Part shown: positions 40,848 to 50,366 of the stretch, piece by piece | How the letters are laid out: every line of letters starts with the position of its first letter | How positions within the stretch are numbered: position 1 is the first letter of the stretch | Source: Actinotalea endophytica | GTDB lineage: Bacteria > Actinomycetota > Actinomycetes > Actinomycetales > Cellulomonadaceae | DNA: 64,000 bases | Reading direction: 5' to 3' | Assembly (NCBI RefSeq): GCF_025717005.1 | Contig: NZ_JAOVZU010000005.1 | Coordinates: 62,001-126,000 of the forward strand | The notes under the pieces: model-generated | Databases searched by the model: none | Seen by the model: the letters and a program-made list of their open reading frames with translations, nothing else | Told to the model about the DNA's origin: nothing | Position numbers and translations under genes: made by a program

Positions 40848-41804
40848 GTGCGTCTGCTGTTCGCCGGTACCCCGGAAGTCGCGTTGCCGTCGTTGGCGCG
40901 CCTCCTCGGCGGGGAGCACGAGGTCGTCGCCGTGCTGACCCGCCCCGACGCCCCGGCGGGCCGGGGCCGCCGCCTGGTGCCGAGCCCGGTGCGCCAGGCC
41001 GCGGAGTCGGCCGGCGTTGCCGTGCTCACTCCGGCCACGTTGCGCGACGCCGCGGTCCGTTCGGACCTCGAAGCACTCGACCTGGACCTGGGCGTCCTGG
41101 TGGCCTACGGCGGCCTCGTGCCCGCGGACCTGCTCGACCTGCCGCGGCACGGCTGGGTCAACCTGCACTTCTCCGTGCTCCCCGCGTGGCGCGGGGCCGC
41201 GCCCGTGCAGCACGCCCTGCTGCACGGCGACGAAGTCACGGGTGCGACGACCTTCCGGCTGAAGGCGGGTCCGGTGGACACCGGGCCGGTCTACGGCACC
41301 CTCACCGAGACGGTCCGTCCGCGCGACACCTCCGGGGACCTGCTGGGGCGTCTCGCCGACGCAGGTGCCGGACTGCTGGCGACCACGGTGGACGGCATCG
41401 CCGCGGGTGCTCTCGCGCCCCAGCCGCAGGGCGAGGACGGCGTGAGCCTCGCACCTCGGCTCACTGCGGACGACGCCCGCGTCCGCTGGGACCACCCCGC
41501 CATTGCGGTCGACCGGCGGGTCCGTGCCTGCACCCCGTCGCCCGGCGCCTGGACGACGGACCCGGCCGGTGAACGTCTCAAGGTCGGCCCCGTGCGGCCG
41601 CGCTCGGACGCAGAGCCGCTGGCACCCGGGGCGGTGTCCGTCGGGCGCCACGAGGTGCTGGTGGGCACCGCGACCGTCCCCGTGGAGCTCGGCGCGGTCG
41701 CGCCGGCGGGTCGACGCATGATGCCGGCGGCGGACTGGGCCCGCGGTGCACGGCTCACACCGGACACCCGCCTCGGTGGCGGCGAGCCGCAGGCCGACGC
41801 GTGA
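40848..41804 (+). CDS. fmt: methionyl-tRNA formyltransferase
   Basis: 318 residues. Formylates initiator Met-tRNA with 10-formyl-THF. [12 protein letters not shown] at the start, the catalytic Asn-x-His in [17 protein letters not shown], and the catalytic Asp in [18 protein letters not shown] in place of HASLLP is a conservative change. The stop overlaps the rsmB start by GTGA. Confidence 0.96.
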   Translation: MRLLFAGTPEVALPSLARLLGGEHEVVAVLTRPDAPAGRGRRLVPSPVRQAAESAGVAVLTPATLRDAAVRSDLEALDLDLGVLVAYGGLVPADLLDLPRHGWVNLHFSVLPAWRGAAPVQHALLHGDEVTGATTFRLKAGPVDTGPVYGTLTETVRPRDTSGDLLGRLADAGAGLLATTVDGIAAGALAPQPQGEDGVSLAPRLTADDARVRWDHPAIAVDRRVRACTPSPGAWTTDPAGERLKVGPVRPRSDAEPLAPGAVSVGRHEVLVGTATVPVELGAVAPAGRRMMPAADWARGARLTPDTRLGGGEPQADA

Positions 41805-43270
41805 GCGACGGGCGCCGCGATGCGCGCGGCCGCGAGCGCGGCGCGGCCCGCGCGAGCCACCAGGGCCGCCGCAGCGGCCAGCGGCCGGCCGAGCGGGCGC
41901 GCTCGGGCGATCCTGCCCGCGAGGTGGCGTTCGACGTCCTGCGCGAGGTCGCGGCGGGCGACGCCTACGCGAACCTCGTCCTCCCGCCGCTGCTGCGGCG
42001 CCGTGGCATCCGCGGTCGCGACGCGGCCTTCGCGACCGAGCTGACCTATGGGACGCTCCGGCTGCGCGGTCGGTACGACGCCGTGCTCGCCATCGCCGCC
42101 GACCGGCCCGTGGCGGAGCTCGACCCTCCGCTGCTCGACGTGCTGCGACTCGGCGCTCACCAGGTGCTCGGGATGCGCGTCCCCGCGCACGCTGCGGTCT
42201 CCGAGACGGTCGCGCTGGCCAGGTCCCGCGTCGGCGCCGGGCCCGCCCAGCTCGTCAACGCGGTGCTCCGGCGGGTCGCCGACACGCCCGCCGAGGACTG
42301 GTGGGTGCGTCTGGGGGAGACCGGCGACGAGGTGGAGCGCCTCGCGGTCCTGCACTCGCACCCGGCCTGGGTGGTGCGCGGGCTTCGCCAGGCCCTGCTC
42401 GCCGACAGCCGTCCCGCGGAAGACCTACCGGCCCTGCTCGAAGCCGACAACGCCGCACCGGTCGTCACGCTCGTGGTCCGCCCGGGCCTCGCCGACCGTG
42501 ACGCGGTTCTCGCGGCCCTCCCGGGAGCGGAGCCGGGACGGTGGGCACCCACCGCGATCCGGCTCGCCGGCGGCGACCCGCGGGACGCCCCGGGGATGCG
42601 CGACGGGTACGTCGCCGTCCAGGACGAAGGGAGCCAGCTCGTCACCCTCGCCCTGGCACGGGTGCCGCTCGAGGGTGGGCTCGGGGACACCGAGTGGCTC
42701 GACCTGTGCGCGGGGCCGGGTGGCAAGTCCGGACTCCTCGGAGCCCTCGCGGCGCAGCGCGGGGCGACCCTGGTGGCCAACGAGGTCCAGCCGCACCGGG
42801 CCGATCTCGTCCGCGCGACCGTGCGGGCCCTGCCGAACGTCGAGGTGCACGTCGGCGACGGCCGGGGCCTCGGTGCCGCAGAGCCCGGTCGGTTCGCCCG
42901 CGTGCTGGTGGACGCACCGTGCACGGGCCTGGGCGCCCTGCGTCGGCGCCCCGAGTCACGGTGGCGCCGCACGCCGTCGGACCTGGGGTTCCTCGGAGGG
43001 CTCCAGCGTGAGCTGCTCGCCTCGGCGCTCGACGCGGTCGCACCGGGCGGCGTCGTCGGGTACGTGACCTGCTCGCCGCACGTCGCCGAGACGAGGCTCG
43101 TGGTCGAGGACGTCGTGAAGCGGCGCGACGACGTGACGCTCCTGGACGCGACCGAGGCGCTGCGCGCCGTGGCCGGCGGACTGGACCTCGGCCCCGGCCC
43201 GCACGCCCAGCTGTGGCCGCACGTGCACGGGACCGACGCGATGCACCTCACGCTCCTGCGCCGGGCCTGA
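41801..43270 (+). CDS. rsmB: 16S rRNA (cytosine-967-C5)-methyltransferase
   Basis: 489 residues: a basic disordered head, a NusB-like RNA-binding domain (about 45-175) and a Rossmann methyltransferase domain. SAM motif [18 protein letters not shown], catalytic motif [16 protein letters not shown] and the nucleophile region [17 protein letters not shown] identify the RsmB/NSUN class. Coupled to fmt by a four-base overlap. Confidence 0.93.
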   Translation: MSDGRRDARGRERGAARASHQGRRSGQRPAERARSGDPAREVAFDVLREVAAGDAYANLVLPPLLRRRGIRGRDAAFATELTYGTLRLRGRYDAVLAIAADRPVAELDPPLLDVLRLGAHQVLGMRVPAHAAVSETVALARSRVGAGPAQLVNAVLRRVADTPAEDWWVRLGETGDEVERLAVLHSHPAWVVRGLRQALLADSRPAEDLPALLEADNAAPVVTLVVRPGLADRDAVLAALPGAEPGRWAPTAIRLAGGDPRDAPGMRDGYVAVQDEGSQLVTLALARVPLEGGLGDTEWLDLCAGPGGKSGLLGALAAQRGATLVANEVQPHRADLVRATVRALPNVEVHVGDGRGLGAAEPGRFARVLVDAPCTGLGALRRRPESRWRRTPSDLGFLGGLQRELLASALDAVAPGGVVGYVTCSPHVAETRLVVEDVVKRRDDVTLLDATEALRAVAGGLDLGPGPHAQLWPHVHGTDAMHLTLLRRA

Positions 43271-43289
43271 ACCCGGCAGACTGTCGCCC

Positions 43290-43952
43290 ATGGCCGTCCA
43301 GATCAGCCCGAGCATCCTGTCCGCCGACTTCGCCAACCTCGCCGCTGAGCTGGAACGCATCCGCGACGCGGACTGGGTGCACGTCGACGTGATGGACCAG
43401 CACTTCGTGCCCAACCTGACGCTCGGGCTGCCGGTCGTCGAGCGACTCGTCCAGGTCTCGCCGCTGCCGGTGGACGTCCACCTGATGATCGAGGACGCCG
43501 ATCGATGGGCCCCGGGCTACGCCGAGACCGGTGCCTCGTCGGTGACCTTCCACGCCGAGGCCGCGCAGGCTCCGATCCGGCTCGCGCGCGAGCTCCGTGC
43601 TCGGGGCGCCCGGGCCGGCCTCGCGCTGCGGCCCGCAACGCCGGTCGAGCCCTACCTCGACCTGCTGGACGAGATCGACATGCTCCTCGTGATGACCGTC
43701 GAGCCCGGCTTCGGTGGCCAGTCCTTCCTTGACGCGATGCTCCCGAAGATCGCCACCGTGCGCAGGGTGATCGACGATCGTGGCCTGGACGTCTGGGTCC
43801 AGGTCGACGGCGGGATCTCGGCCGACACGGTCGCACGCGCAGCGGACGCCGGCGCGAACGTCATGGTTGCAGGGTCCGCCGTGTACGGCTCGCAGGACGC
43901 GGGCGCCCGCATCGCCGAGCTCCGCGACCTCGCCACCCGGCACCGCCACTGA
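43290..43952 (+). CDS. rpe: ribulose-phosphate 3-epimerase
   Basis: 220 residues, TIM barrel of the pentose phosphate pathway. Motifs: [63 protein letters not shown] and [23 protein letters not shown] 43290 has no SD; CAGACT ends 7 nt upstream, a weaker version of the leaderless arrangement seen elsewhere here. Confidence 0.96.
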   Translation: MAVQISPSILSADFANLAAELERIRDADWVHVDVMDQHFVPNLTLGLPVVERLVQVSPLPVDVHLMIEDADRWAPGYAETGASSVTFHAEAAQAPIRLARELRARGARAGLALRPATPVEPYLDLLDEIDMLLVMTVEPGFGGQSFLDAMLPKIATVRRVIDDRGLDVWVQVDGGISADTVARAADAGANVMVAGSAVYGSQDAGARIAELRDLATRHRH

Positions 43953-43958
43953 CGCTCG

Positions 43959-43986
43959 CCCGGGGCCGAGCCCCACGGGCCCCGGG
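43959..43986 (+). terminator. hairpin terminator after rpe
   Basis: Arms CCCGGGGCC (43959-43967) and GGCCCCGGG (43978-43986), 10-nt loop, starting 7 bp after the rpe stop. Confidence 0.65.
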
Positions 43987-44056
43987 TCGATCCGCTTCGG
44001 GGCCGTGCACGCGACCCGCCGGACGCGCCGTCGTGGTGTGGCACACTGATCACGAA

Positions 44057-44194
44057 CGTGCTCCGGGGTCGGTGCAAGTCCGAACCGGCGGTGACAGTCC
44101 GCGACCCGACTCGTGCGGCCACTCGGCCGGGCGAGTCGGTTGACCTGGTGAAACTCCAGGACCGACGGTGAAAGTCCGGATGGGAGGAAGCACG
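44057..44194 (+). ncRNA. FMN riboswitch (RFN element)
   Basis: All RFN landmarks are readable: the P1 arms CGTGCT (44057-44062) and AGCACG (44189-44194), GGTGCAAGTCCGAACCGGCG, GTGACAGTCCGCGACCC, GACCTGGTGAAACTCCAGG, and the closing GACGGTGAAAGTCCGGATG with GGGAGGAAGCACG. It precedes the riboflavin transporter gene at 44281. A 6-bp hairpin GTGCAC/GTGCAC (44204-44221) lies between aptamer and gene. FMN binding should lower transporter expression. Confidence 0.96.
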
Positions 44195-44280
44195 TCGAGC
44201 TCGGTGCACCCGCGCGTGCACGTGTCTCGCGTCGTCCCCGGAGCCTGTGCCACTGGAACGACGGAGGACGAGCACCACAG

Positions 44281-45000
44281 ATGGACCTCATCAGGAACCT
44301 CTACGCGGCCTACATCCAGATCGGTCCCTACCAGCTGCACTGGATGGAGATCATCGGCGTCACGTTCGGACTGGCTTCGGCCATCCTCGGGATGCGGCGC
44401 AAGGTGTGGGCCTGGCCGATCGGGATCGTCGGGAACCTCATCCTGTTCGCCGTCTACATCACGGTGACCTTCGACGCCGCGGACGGCCGGGCGCCGCTGT
44501 TCGGCCAGTCCGGCCGACAGATCTTCTTCATCGCGACCAGCGTCTACGGCTGGTGGCGGTGGAACCAGGTGCGCAGGCTCAACGACCACGGGTCCGACGC
44601 GCCGGCCATCGTGCCCCGCTGGGCGACGACGGGGGAGCGGGTGTTCCTCGTGGTCGGCTGGTTCGCCGGGATGGCCCTGTTCCAGCAGCTGTTCGCCTGG
44701 CTGGGGGCCGGCTGGCCCGCCCCGCGCTGGTACTTCTGGGCCGACGCGTGGATCTTCGTCGGGTCCTTCCTGGCCACCTACGCGATGGCCCGCGGCTGGA
44801 ACGAGTTCTGGCTGGTCTGGATCGGCGTCGACCTGGTCGGCGTTCCGCTCCTCTACTACAACAACTTCGTCCCGACGGCCGTGCTCTACGCGTTCTACTC
44901 GATCTTCGTGATCTGGGGCTTCGTGGTGTGGCTCAAGGCCTCGCGCGAGGAGAAGCCGGACATCGAGCCCGAGGACGTCAAGGACACGGTCACCGCGTGA
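44281..45000 (+). CDS. ribM: PnuC-family riboflavin transporter (RibM/PnuX)
   Basis: 239 residues with about seven transmembrane helices. The PnuC fold is indicated by EIIGVTFGLASAILGMRRKVWAWP, the substrate-site motif YGWWRWNQV, and WADAWIFVGSFLATYAMARGW. The upstream FMN riboswitch singles out the riboflavin-specific branch known as RibM or PnuX in Streptomyces and Corynebacterium. It acts by facilitated uptake of riboflavin, trapped by phosphorylation to FMN. The GGAGG at about 44266 is rather far (about 13 nt) from ATG 44281. The tail is acidic and cytoplasmic. Confidence 0.9.
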   Translation: MDLIRNLYAAYIQIGPYQLHWMEIIGVTFGLASAILGMRRKVWAWPIGIVGNLILFAVYITVTFDAADGRAPLFGQSGRQIFFIATSVYGWWRWNQVRRLNDHGSDAPAIVPRWATTGERVFLVVGWFAGMALFQQLFAWLGAGWPAPRWYFWADAWIFVGSFLATYAMARGWNEFWLVWIGVDLVGVPLLYYNNFVPTAVLYAFYSIFVIWGFVVWLKASREEKPDIEPEDVKDTVTA

Positions 45001-45011
45001 CGGCGGACCGT

Positions 45012-45061
45012 CCCCGACGCCCGGGGTCTCGCACGTGGACGTGCGGTCCCCGGGCTCGGGG
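45012..45061 (+). terminator. compound hairpin terminator after ribM
   Basis: Nested arms CCCCG/CGGGG, CCCGGGG/CCCCGGG and GCACGT/ACGTGC around a GG loop form one long interrupted stem 11 bp after the ribM stop. Confidence 0.75.
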
Positions 45062-45068
45062 CTGCCTC

Positions 45069-45074
45069 TAGGCT
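45069..45074 (+). promoter_or_regulatory. leaderless-type -10 box of hisE
   Basis: TAGGCT ends 7 nt before GTG 45082, right after the ribM terminator. Confidence 0.5.
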
Positions 45075-45081
45075 GACGTCC

Positions 45082-45345
45082 GTGAAGACCTTCGAAGCGC
45101 TGTTCACCGAGCTCTCCGAGAAGGCCACGACCCGCCCCGAGGGGTCGGGCACGGTGCGCTGGCTCGACGCCGGGGTGCACACCATCGGCAAGAAGATCGT
45201 CGAGGAGGCCGCCGAGGTGTGGATGGCCGCCGAGCACGAGGGCGACGAGCGCACCGCCGAGGAGATCTCCCAGCTCCTCTACCACCTCCAGGTGCTCATG
45301 GTCGCGAAGGGGCTCAGCCTCGAGGACGTGTACGCCCACCTGTGA
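45082..45345 (+). CDS. hisE: phosphoribosyl-ATP pyrophosphatase
   Basis: 87 residues, second step of histidine synthesis. The all-alpha NTP-pyrophosphohydrolase metal motif is visible as [17 protein letters not shown] with a later [14 protein letters not shown]. It is a free-standing HisE, not fused to HisI, next to hisG as in other actinobacteria. Confidence 0.95.
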   Translation: MKTFEALFTELSEKATTRPEGSGTVRWLDAGVHTIGKKIVEEAAEVWMAAEHEGDERTAEEISQLLYHLQVLMVAKGLSLEDVYAHL

Positions 45346-45417
45346 CCGCTGTGGGCCTCGGGTGCGCGCGGTCGGCGCCCGGAGCTCCCTCCCGTCGGCA
45401 CCGACCGCCGAGGAACC

Positions 45418-46263
45418 ATGCTGCGCATCGCCGTCCCCAACAAGGGCTCGCTGTCCGAGCCCGCCGCCTCGATGCTCAAGGAGGCGGGCTACCACCAGCG
45501 CCGCGACGGGCGCGAGCTCGTGCTCGTCGACCCGGAGAACGACGTCGAGTTCTTCTACCTGCGCCCGCGGGACATCGCCGAGTACGTGGGCTCCGGCACG
45601 ATCGACGCCGGGGTCACCGGGCGTGACCTGCTGCTCGACTCCGGCGCCGCTGCCGTGGAGCACATGGCCCTCGGCTTCGGCGGATCGACCTTCCGGTTCG
45701 CCGCCCGCCGCGACTCGGTCGCGAGCGTCTCGGAGATCGCCGGGCGCAGGGTTGCGACCTCCTACCCGGGTCTGGTCACGGCGCACCTCTCCGGCAAGGG
45801 CGTCGAGGCCACGGTCGTGCGGCTCGACGGGGCGGTCGAGTCCGCGGTACAGCTCGGGGTCGCCGACGTCGTCGCCGACGTCGTGGAGACCGGGTCGACG
45901 CTGCGGGCCGCAGGCCTGGAGATCTTCGGCGACCCGATCCTCCGCTCGGAGGCCGTGCTGATCGTCCCCGCCGGCCGCGAGGTCCCCGCGGCCGTGGAGG
46001 TCCTCACCCGGCGCCTCCAGGGCGTGCTCGTCGCGCAGCGCTACGTGCTGCTCGACTACGACGTGCCGAACACGCTCGTGGAGGCGGCGGTCGAGCTCAC
46101 CCCGGGCCTCGAGTCCGCCACGGTCTCGCCGCTGCACAACTCCGAGTGGAGCGCCGTGCGCGCCATGGTGCTGCGCGACCAGACCAACGCGGTGATGGAC
46201 GCGCTGTACGACCTCGGTGCGCGCGCGATCCTGGTGACCTCGATCCACGCGTGCCGGCTCTGA
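45418..46263 (+). CDS. hisG: ATP phosphoribosyltransferase (long form)
   Basis: First committed step of histidine synthesis. 281 residues: catalytic domain ([20 protein letters not shown], then [14 protein letters not shown] and [18 protein letters not shown]). A C-terminal ACT-like domain from about residue 210 binds histidine for feedback inhibition, so no HisZ is needed. ATG 45418 follows GAGGA. Confidence 0.96.
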   Translation: MLRIAVPNKGSLSEPAASMLKEAGYHQRRDGRELVLVDPENDVEFFYLRPRDIAEYVGSGTIDAGVTGRDLLLDSGAAAVEHMALGFGGSTFRFAARRDSVASVSEIAGRRVATSYPGLVTAHLSGKGVEATVVRLDGAVESAVQLGVADVVADVVETGSTLRAAGLEIFGDPILRSEAVLIVPAGREVPAAVEVLTRRLQGVLVAQRYVLLDYDVPNTLVEAAVELTPGLESATVSPLHNSEWSAVRAMVLRDQTNAVMDALYDLGARAILVTSIHACRL

Positions 46264-46299
46264 GGCGGCACGTGCACGACTGACCCGAGGGGCGAGCCC

Positions 46300-46752
46300 G
46301 TGGATGACCTGCACGCACCGTTCCGGCCCCGCCTTGCGCGACTCGTCGCGTGGGCGGTCGCGGTGGCGCTGCTCGTCTTCATGATCGGGATCGCGGTACT
46401 GCTCCCTGCTGCGGTGCCCACGGGCACCGTGGCCCTGGGCGACCGGATCGGGATCGCCGCCGTCGGGGTGCTCGCGGCCTGGTTCCTGTCCCGCCAGGCC
46501 ACGGTGCGCGCGGTGCCGGAGGCCGACGGCCTGGTGGTTCGCAACCTGCTGGTCACCCGCAAGGTCGCGTGGGCCGAGATCGTCTCGGTCCGGTTCGGTC
46601 AGGGGCGGCCCTGGGTGCAGCTCGACCTTGCGGACGGTGACACCCTCGCGGTGATGGGCATCCAGTCGTCCGACGGACCGCGGGGCACCGTCGAGGCCAG
46701 CCGGCTGGCGACCCTGGTGGCACTGCACTCGGCGACCGACCAGGACGACTGA
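46300..46752 (+). CDS. PH-domain membrane protein
   Basis: 150 residues from GTG 46300. Two transmembrane helices (about 15-37 and 48-64) are followed by a small bacterial PH (bPH) domain: VRAVPEADGLVVRNLLVTRKVAWAEI-type strand pattern, WVQLDLADGDTLAVM and a final helix. Function unknown. The position just after hisG is conserved in actinobacteria, for example the mycobacterial hisE-hisG-membrane protein trio. Confidence 0.75.
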   Translation: MDDLHAPFRPRLARLVAWAVAVALLVFMIGIAVLLPAAVPTGTVALGDRIGIAAVGVLAAWFLSRQATVRAVPEADGLVVRNLLVTRKVAWAEIVSVRFGQGRPWVQLDLADGDTLAVMGIQSSDGPRGTVEASRLATLVALHSATDQDD

Positions 46753-46756
46753 GCGC

Positions 46757-47887
46757 TCAGACCGCCGTGACCGCGTGCACCCCCGCAGCCGCCGCGGCGA
46801 GGAACGCCTCGGGGTCGTCGTCGAGCCCGCGGCCCATCGTGGACAGCCGGACGGGTGCGGCGGCCAGTGCGTCGCGGAGTCCCGACGGGGTGTCGATGTC
46901 GACCCGGCGATGCGGCGGGCACAGCGACCCGGCATCTGCGGCGACGCGGGCGAGGAACTGCGCCCGGGCCGGGTCGTCGGACACCGGCACCACGACGTCG
47001 GCGGGGTGCAGCGCGACCCGGCCGTAGGCGGTCAGGGAGTGGTGCGAGACGCCCTGGTGCCGCTCGCGCGGGTCGGCGGCGGAGACCCGGAGCGAGGCGA
47101 TCGCGCGACCGCCGAGCGTGCCCGCGGCGTTCACGGCCTCGCCCGCCGCCACCCCGGAGAACCCCCACCGCGTGCCGGTCCCGAGGTTGCCGGGTCCCTG
47201 GGCGACGACGGCGAGGTCGGCATCGGCGACGTGCCGGGCGGCGAGCAGACCGGTGTGCACCGTGACGGCCTCGAGGTCGCCACCGAACGCCTGGCCGACC
47301 GTGACGGTCGTCGCGAGCCATCCCGCGGCACGAAGGTCCGCCACGGTGCGCGAGAACCAGGCCGGGAGCGCGCCGCCGTCGGTCATCACGTAGGCCACGC
47401 GCGGGGCGGGCCTCCCGTCCCGCGCCGCCGCCCACCGTGCCCCTGCCACGACCGCGGGCAGCGCCGAGTGCAGGTCCGCGACGACCACGGGCATGCCACC
47501 GAGCGAGTCGGCCTCGGCCAGCGCCGCGTGCTGGTCCGACTCCTGCTCGTCGACGCCGAGCACCATGGCCTGGAGCGGGGTGTACCGGGCCTTCACGAGG
47601 TGCCCCGGGCCGGGCGCCGGGTCGGGCGGCAGCCGATCGGGCAGGGCGACCACCAGCGCATAGCCGCCGGTGCCCAGCCCCCGGACCTGGGCCGAGACGT
47701 TGAGCAGGACACGATCGCCCTCGACCGGCTCGCCGACCAGGGTCGGGTAGGCGAGGCCGCGGAGGGTCTCACCGGCCGTCGCACCGCTCGTCCCGGCGGG
47801 GGCGGACTCCACCACGACGGTCAGCTCGACCGCTCCCGGCCACCGCCGACCGATCGACACGACCCGACCCGCGCGCCATGAGATCAC
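46757..47887 (-). CDS. DUF3866 family protein
   Basis: 376 residues from GTG at 47887. An N-terminal beta-rich part (SWRAGRVVSIGRRWPGAVEL, then GDRVLLNVSAQVRGLGTGGY) precedes a longer alpha/beta part with VAYVMTDGGALPAWFSR, LAVVAQGPGNLGTGTRWGFSG and a His/Asp-rich stretch. I recognise it as DUF3866, a conserved actinobacterial family without known function. It ends 4 bp from the PH-domain gene stop and starts opposite pafB with overlapping promoter zones. Confidence 0.75.
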   Translation of the reverse strand: MISWRAGRVVSIGRRWPGAVELTVVVESAPAGTSGATAGETLRGLAYPTLVGEPVEGDRVLLNVSAQVRGLGTGGYALVVALPDRLPPDPAPGPGHLVKARYTPLQAMVLGVDEQESDQHAALAEADSLGGMPVVVADLHSALPAVVAGARWAAARDGRPAPRVAYVMTDGGALPAWFSRTVADLRAAGWLATTVTVGQAFGGDLEAVTVHTGLLAARHVADADLAVVAQGPGNLGTGTRWGFSGVAAGEAVNAAGTLGGRAIASLRVSAADPRERHQGVSHHSLTAYGRVALHPADVVVPVSDDPARAQFLARVAADAGSLCPPHRRVDIDTPSGLRDALAAAPVRLSTMGRGLDDDPEAFLAAAAAGVHAVTAV

Positions 47888-47893
47888 CCCCGC

Positions 47894-47899
47894 AACCTA
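47894..47899 (-). promoter_or_regulatory. leaderless-type -10 box of the DUF3866 gene
   Basis: Minus-strand TAGGTT ends 6 nt before the GTG at 47887. Only 7 bp separate it from the oppositely oriented pafB box. Confidence 0.45.
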
Positions 47900-47906
47900 C
47901 CGGCGC

Positions 47907-47912
47907 TAGCGT
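47907..47912 (+). promoter_or_regulatory. leaderless-type -10 box of pafB
   Basis: TAGCGT lies 5 nt before GTG 47918 and 8 nt before ATG 47921. Confidence 0.45.
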
Positions 47913-47920
47913 TGCCCGTG

Positions 47921-48919
47921 ATGAGTGACGCCCTGCCCGCAGCCGAGCGGCTGCTCAACCTGGTCATCGCGCTGGTGAACACCACCGCGCCGATGTCCAA
48001 GGAACAGATCCGCGCCTCGGTCGCGGGGTACGACCACGCGCCGAGCAACGACGCGTTCGAACGGATGTTCGAGCGCGACAAGGAGATCCTGCGTGACCTC
48101 GGGGTGCCGGTACTCACCGTCACCGGGGCAGCGCACGGCGACGAGCAGGGGTACCGGGTCGACCCGGACGCCTACGCGCTGCCGCCGATGGAGCTGACGG
48201 CCGCTCAGCTCGGCGTCCTGGCCCTGGCCGCCGAGTTCTGGCAGGACCAGGTGCTGCGGGTCGATGCGGGACGGGCGCTCACCAAGCTGCGGGTGGTCGG
48301 ATCGAGTCCGGCGGACCCGGACGCGGTGATCGGGCTCGCGCCGCGCATGCACCCGGCCGGTCCGGCCCTGGGACCGCTGCTGGACGCCGCGGCCGAGCGT
48401 CAGGCGGTCGGGTTCACGTACCGGGCGGCCAGCACGGGGGAGGTGCGCGAGCGGATCGTCGAGCCGTGGCGCCTGATCGCCGACCGTGGCGGCTGGTACC
48501 TCGTGGGCCTGGACCGCGACCGGGGCGCGCCGCGGGTCTTCCGGCTCAGCCGGATCGCCGGCCCGGTCGCCGCCGTGGGGGCACCGGGGGCCTTCGTGGT
48601 GCCCGACGACATCGACCCGCGTGCGCTGGTGGACGTCGCGCGCGAGGCGGAGTCCCGCACCGCGTGGCTGGCGATCGTCCCCGAGCGCGGTGGGGCGCTG
48701 CGGGCCCGCGCGCAGGACCTCTCCGGGGGCCCGGAGGCGCCGGACGGCTGGGACCTCGTCGCCGTGCCGTACACCCGCGCCAGCGACCTGGCCGACGAGA
48801 TCGCGGCGTACACCGACGCCGTGGTGGTCCTGGAGCCCGCCTCGCTGCGCGAGTCGGTGCTCCGTCGGCTGCGGGATGCGGTCACCGCTGCGGCGCCGCT
48901 GCGGAGGAACGATGGCTGA
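47921..48919 (+). CDS. pafB: WYL-domain DNA-damage regulator, subunit B
   Basis: 332 residues. N-terminal winged helix (AAERLLNLVIALVNTTAPMS, then DAFERMFERDKEILRDLGVPV), central WYL domain (GFTYRAASTGEVRERIVEPW, GGWYLVGLDRDRGAPRVFRL) and a WCX C-terminal extension. With PafC it forms the LexA/RecA-independent activator of the mycobacterial DNA damage response. Overlaps pafC by 8 bases. No Pup ligase pafA is adjacent. Confidence 0.93.
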   Translation: MSDALPAAERLLNLVIALVNTTAPMSKEQIRASVAGYDHAPSNDAFERMFERDKEILRDLGVPVLTVTGAAHGDEQGYRVDPDAYALPPMELTAAQLGVLALAAEFWQDQVLRVDAGRALTKLRVVGSSPADPDAVIGLAPRMHPAGPALGPLLDAAAERQAVGFTYRAASTGEVRERIVEPWRLIADRGGWYLVGLDRDRGAPRVFRLSRIAGPVAAVGAPGAFVVPDDIDPRALVDVAREAESRTAWLAIVPERGGALRARAQDLSGGPEAPDGWDLVAVPYTRASDLADEIAAYTDAVVVLEPASLRESVLRRLRDAVTAAAPLRRNDG

Positions 48920-49880
48920 GCGGACACCCGAGCGCCTGGTGCGCCTCCTCGGACTCGTCGCCTACCTCGACCGTCACCCCGGTGTCGAGGTCGACCAGGT
49001 CGCCGCCCAGTTCGACGTGAGCCCCGTGCAGGTGCTCCGCGACGTCGACACGCTCTGGATGTCCGGCACGCCCGGCTACTTCCCGGACGACCTGATCGAC
49101 TTCGACGCCGACTCGCTGGACTCCGGAGTCCTGCGACTCACCCAGTCCCGAGGCATGGCGCGCGCGCTGCGCCTCGGCACGCGCGAGGCCGTCGCGCTCC
49201 TCGCCGCGCTGCGCGCTCTCGACGCCTCGGTCGGCGACGCGCTCGAGCCGGCCGAGCGCGCCGTGCTCACCTCGACCCTCGACGCCCTGACCCAGGCCAC
49301 CGGTGACGCGGCCGCGACGGTGGACGTCCAGCTCACCGTCGACGGCGATCCCGCGGTGCTCGCCGCAGCCCGCACGGCGCTGCGCGAGCGGCGGCGGCTG
49401 CACCTGCGCTACGTCGACGCGGCGGACCGCGTCACCGAGCGGGACGTCGACCCGTGGCAGGTCGTCGCGGGCGACGAGCGCTCATACCTGCAGGCGTGGT
49501 GCCACGGGTCCGGCGGCGAGCGCCTGTTCCGGCTGGACCGCGTGCTCGCTGCCGAGGTGCTCGAGGCTCCCGCGACCACGAGACCGGCACCCCCCTCGGA
49601 CGCCGCGTTCAAGCCGATGGCCGAGCACGCCGTGGTCCGGCTGTCGGTCGACGGACGGGCCCGTTGGGCGGCCGAGCAGCTCCCGACGGAGGAGATCGTC
49701 GAGGACGAGGACGGTTTCACGATGGAGCTGCGGGTCTCGTCGCCGGCCTGGTTGCGGGGCCTGGTCCTGCGGCTCGCCCCGTTCCTCCGGGACGTCGACC
49801 CACCCGAGGCGCTCCTCGACGCGGGCGACGCGGCCGGGCGCGCGCTGGACACCTACCGGCGCCTCGGCCTGACGCAGTGA
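48912..49880 (+). CDS. pafC: WYL-domain DNA-damage regulator, subunit C
   Basis: 322 residues with the same layout as PafB: winged helix (RLVRLLGLVAYLDRHPGVEV, then VSPVQVLRDVDTLWMSG), WYL domain (RRRLHLRYVDAADRVTERDV, RSYLQAWCHGSGGERLFRL) and WCX domain. ATG 48912 is preceded by GGAGGAA. The overlap with pafB suggests equimolar production of the heterodimer. Confidence 0.93.
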   Translation: MAERTPERLVRLLGLVAYLDRHPGVEVDQVAAQFDVSPVQVLRDVDTLWMSGTPGYFPDDLIDFDADSLDSGVLRLTQSRGMARALRLGTREAVALLAALRALDASVGDALEPAERAVLTSTLDALTQATGDAAATVDVQLTVDGDPAVLAAARTALRERRRLHLRYVDAADRVTERDVDPWQVVAGDERSYLQAWCHGSGGERLFRLDRVLAAEVLEAPATTRPAPPSDAAFKPMAEHAVVRLSVDGRARWAAEQLPTEEIVEDEDGFTMELRVSSPAWLRGLVLRLAPFLRDVDPPEALLDAGDAAGRALDTYRRLGLTQ

Positions 49881-49928
49881 GGCACGCCGTCACGCCCGGC
49901 CGGTAGGCGGTGCGACGCGCCGGGGCAC

Positions 49929-49934
49929 TAGCCT
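49929..49934 (+). promoter_or_regulatory. leaderless-type -10 box
   Basis: TAGCCT lies 6 nt before GTG 49941 with no SD. Confidence 0.45.
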
Positions 49935-49940
49935 GTGGGC

Positions 49941-50267
49941 GTGCTCTGGTTCACGGTCTGGACGGTGCTGGTCGTCGGCACCGTCGTCGGTGGCTTCTTC
50001 CTCGGGCGGCGGCTGTTCCGTTCCGGGCGGGCTCTGATGACCGAGCTCGAGCGCGCCCAGGAGGTCGCGGAGCGCCTCGAGGCCCGCACTGCCGAGCTCG
50101 CCGACACGGTCGCAGCGGCCAACCCGGTCGACCCGGTCAACCTGGACGACGTCGAGCGGGCGCGCGCCAAGCGCGCCGCCGCGGCCGAGGTGATGGCGCA
50201 GCGGGCGGCACGCCGTGCCGCCCGGCGTGAGGCGACGTTCCGCCGCTGGCAGAGCTTCTCCCGCTGA
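49941..50267 (+). CDS. small membrane protein with coiled coil, unknown function
   Basis: 108 residues: one N-terminal transmembrane helix (WFTVWTVLVVGTVVGGFFLG), then a charged coiled coil (ELERAQEVAERLEARTAELAD) and a strongly basic tail (RAKRAAAAEVMAQRAARRAA). No family name recognised. It lies between pafC and tatA. TatB has a related layout (short N-terminal helix, long coiled coil), but the conserved TatB/TatA amphipathic motif is missing. Confidence 0.6.
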   Translation: MLWFTVWTVLVVGTVVGGFFLGRRLFRSGRALMTELERAQEVAERLEARTAELADTVAAANPVDPVNLDDVERARAKRAAAAEVMAQRAARRAARREATFRRWQSFSR

Positions 50268-50366
50268 CCACGCGCCCCGGCCAGGTGCCCTCAGCGGCCC
50301 GCTGCTCTCGTGATGGCAGTCCGCCGCCGCGGGGCTACCATGACGTCAGCCGGACGAAAGGGCGAC

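Noticed and set aside
49941-50267. Small membrane protein as tatB
   Set aside because: Layout is similar but the hinge Gly-Pro and the amphipathic-helix signature of TatB are absent.
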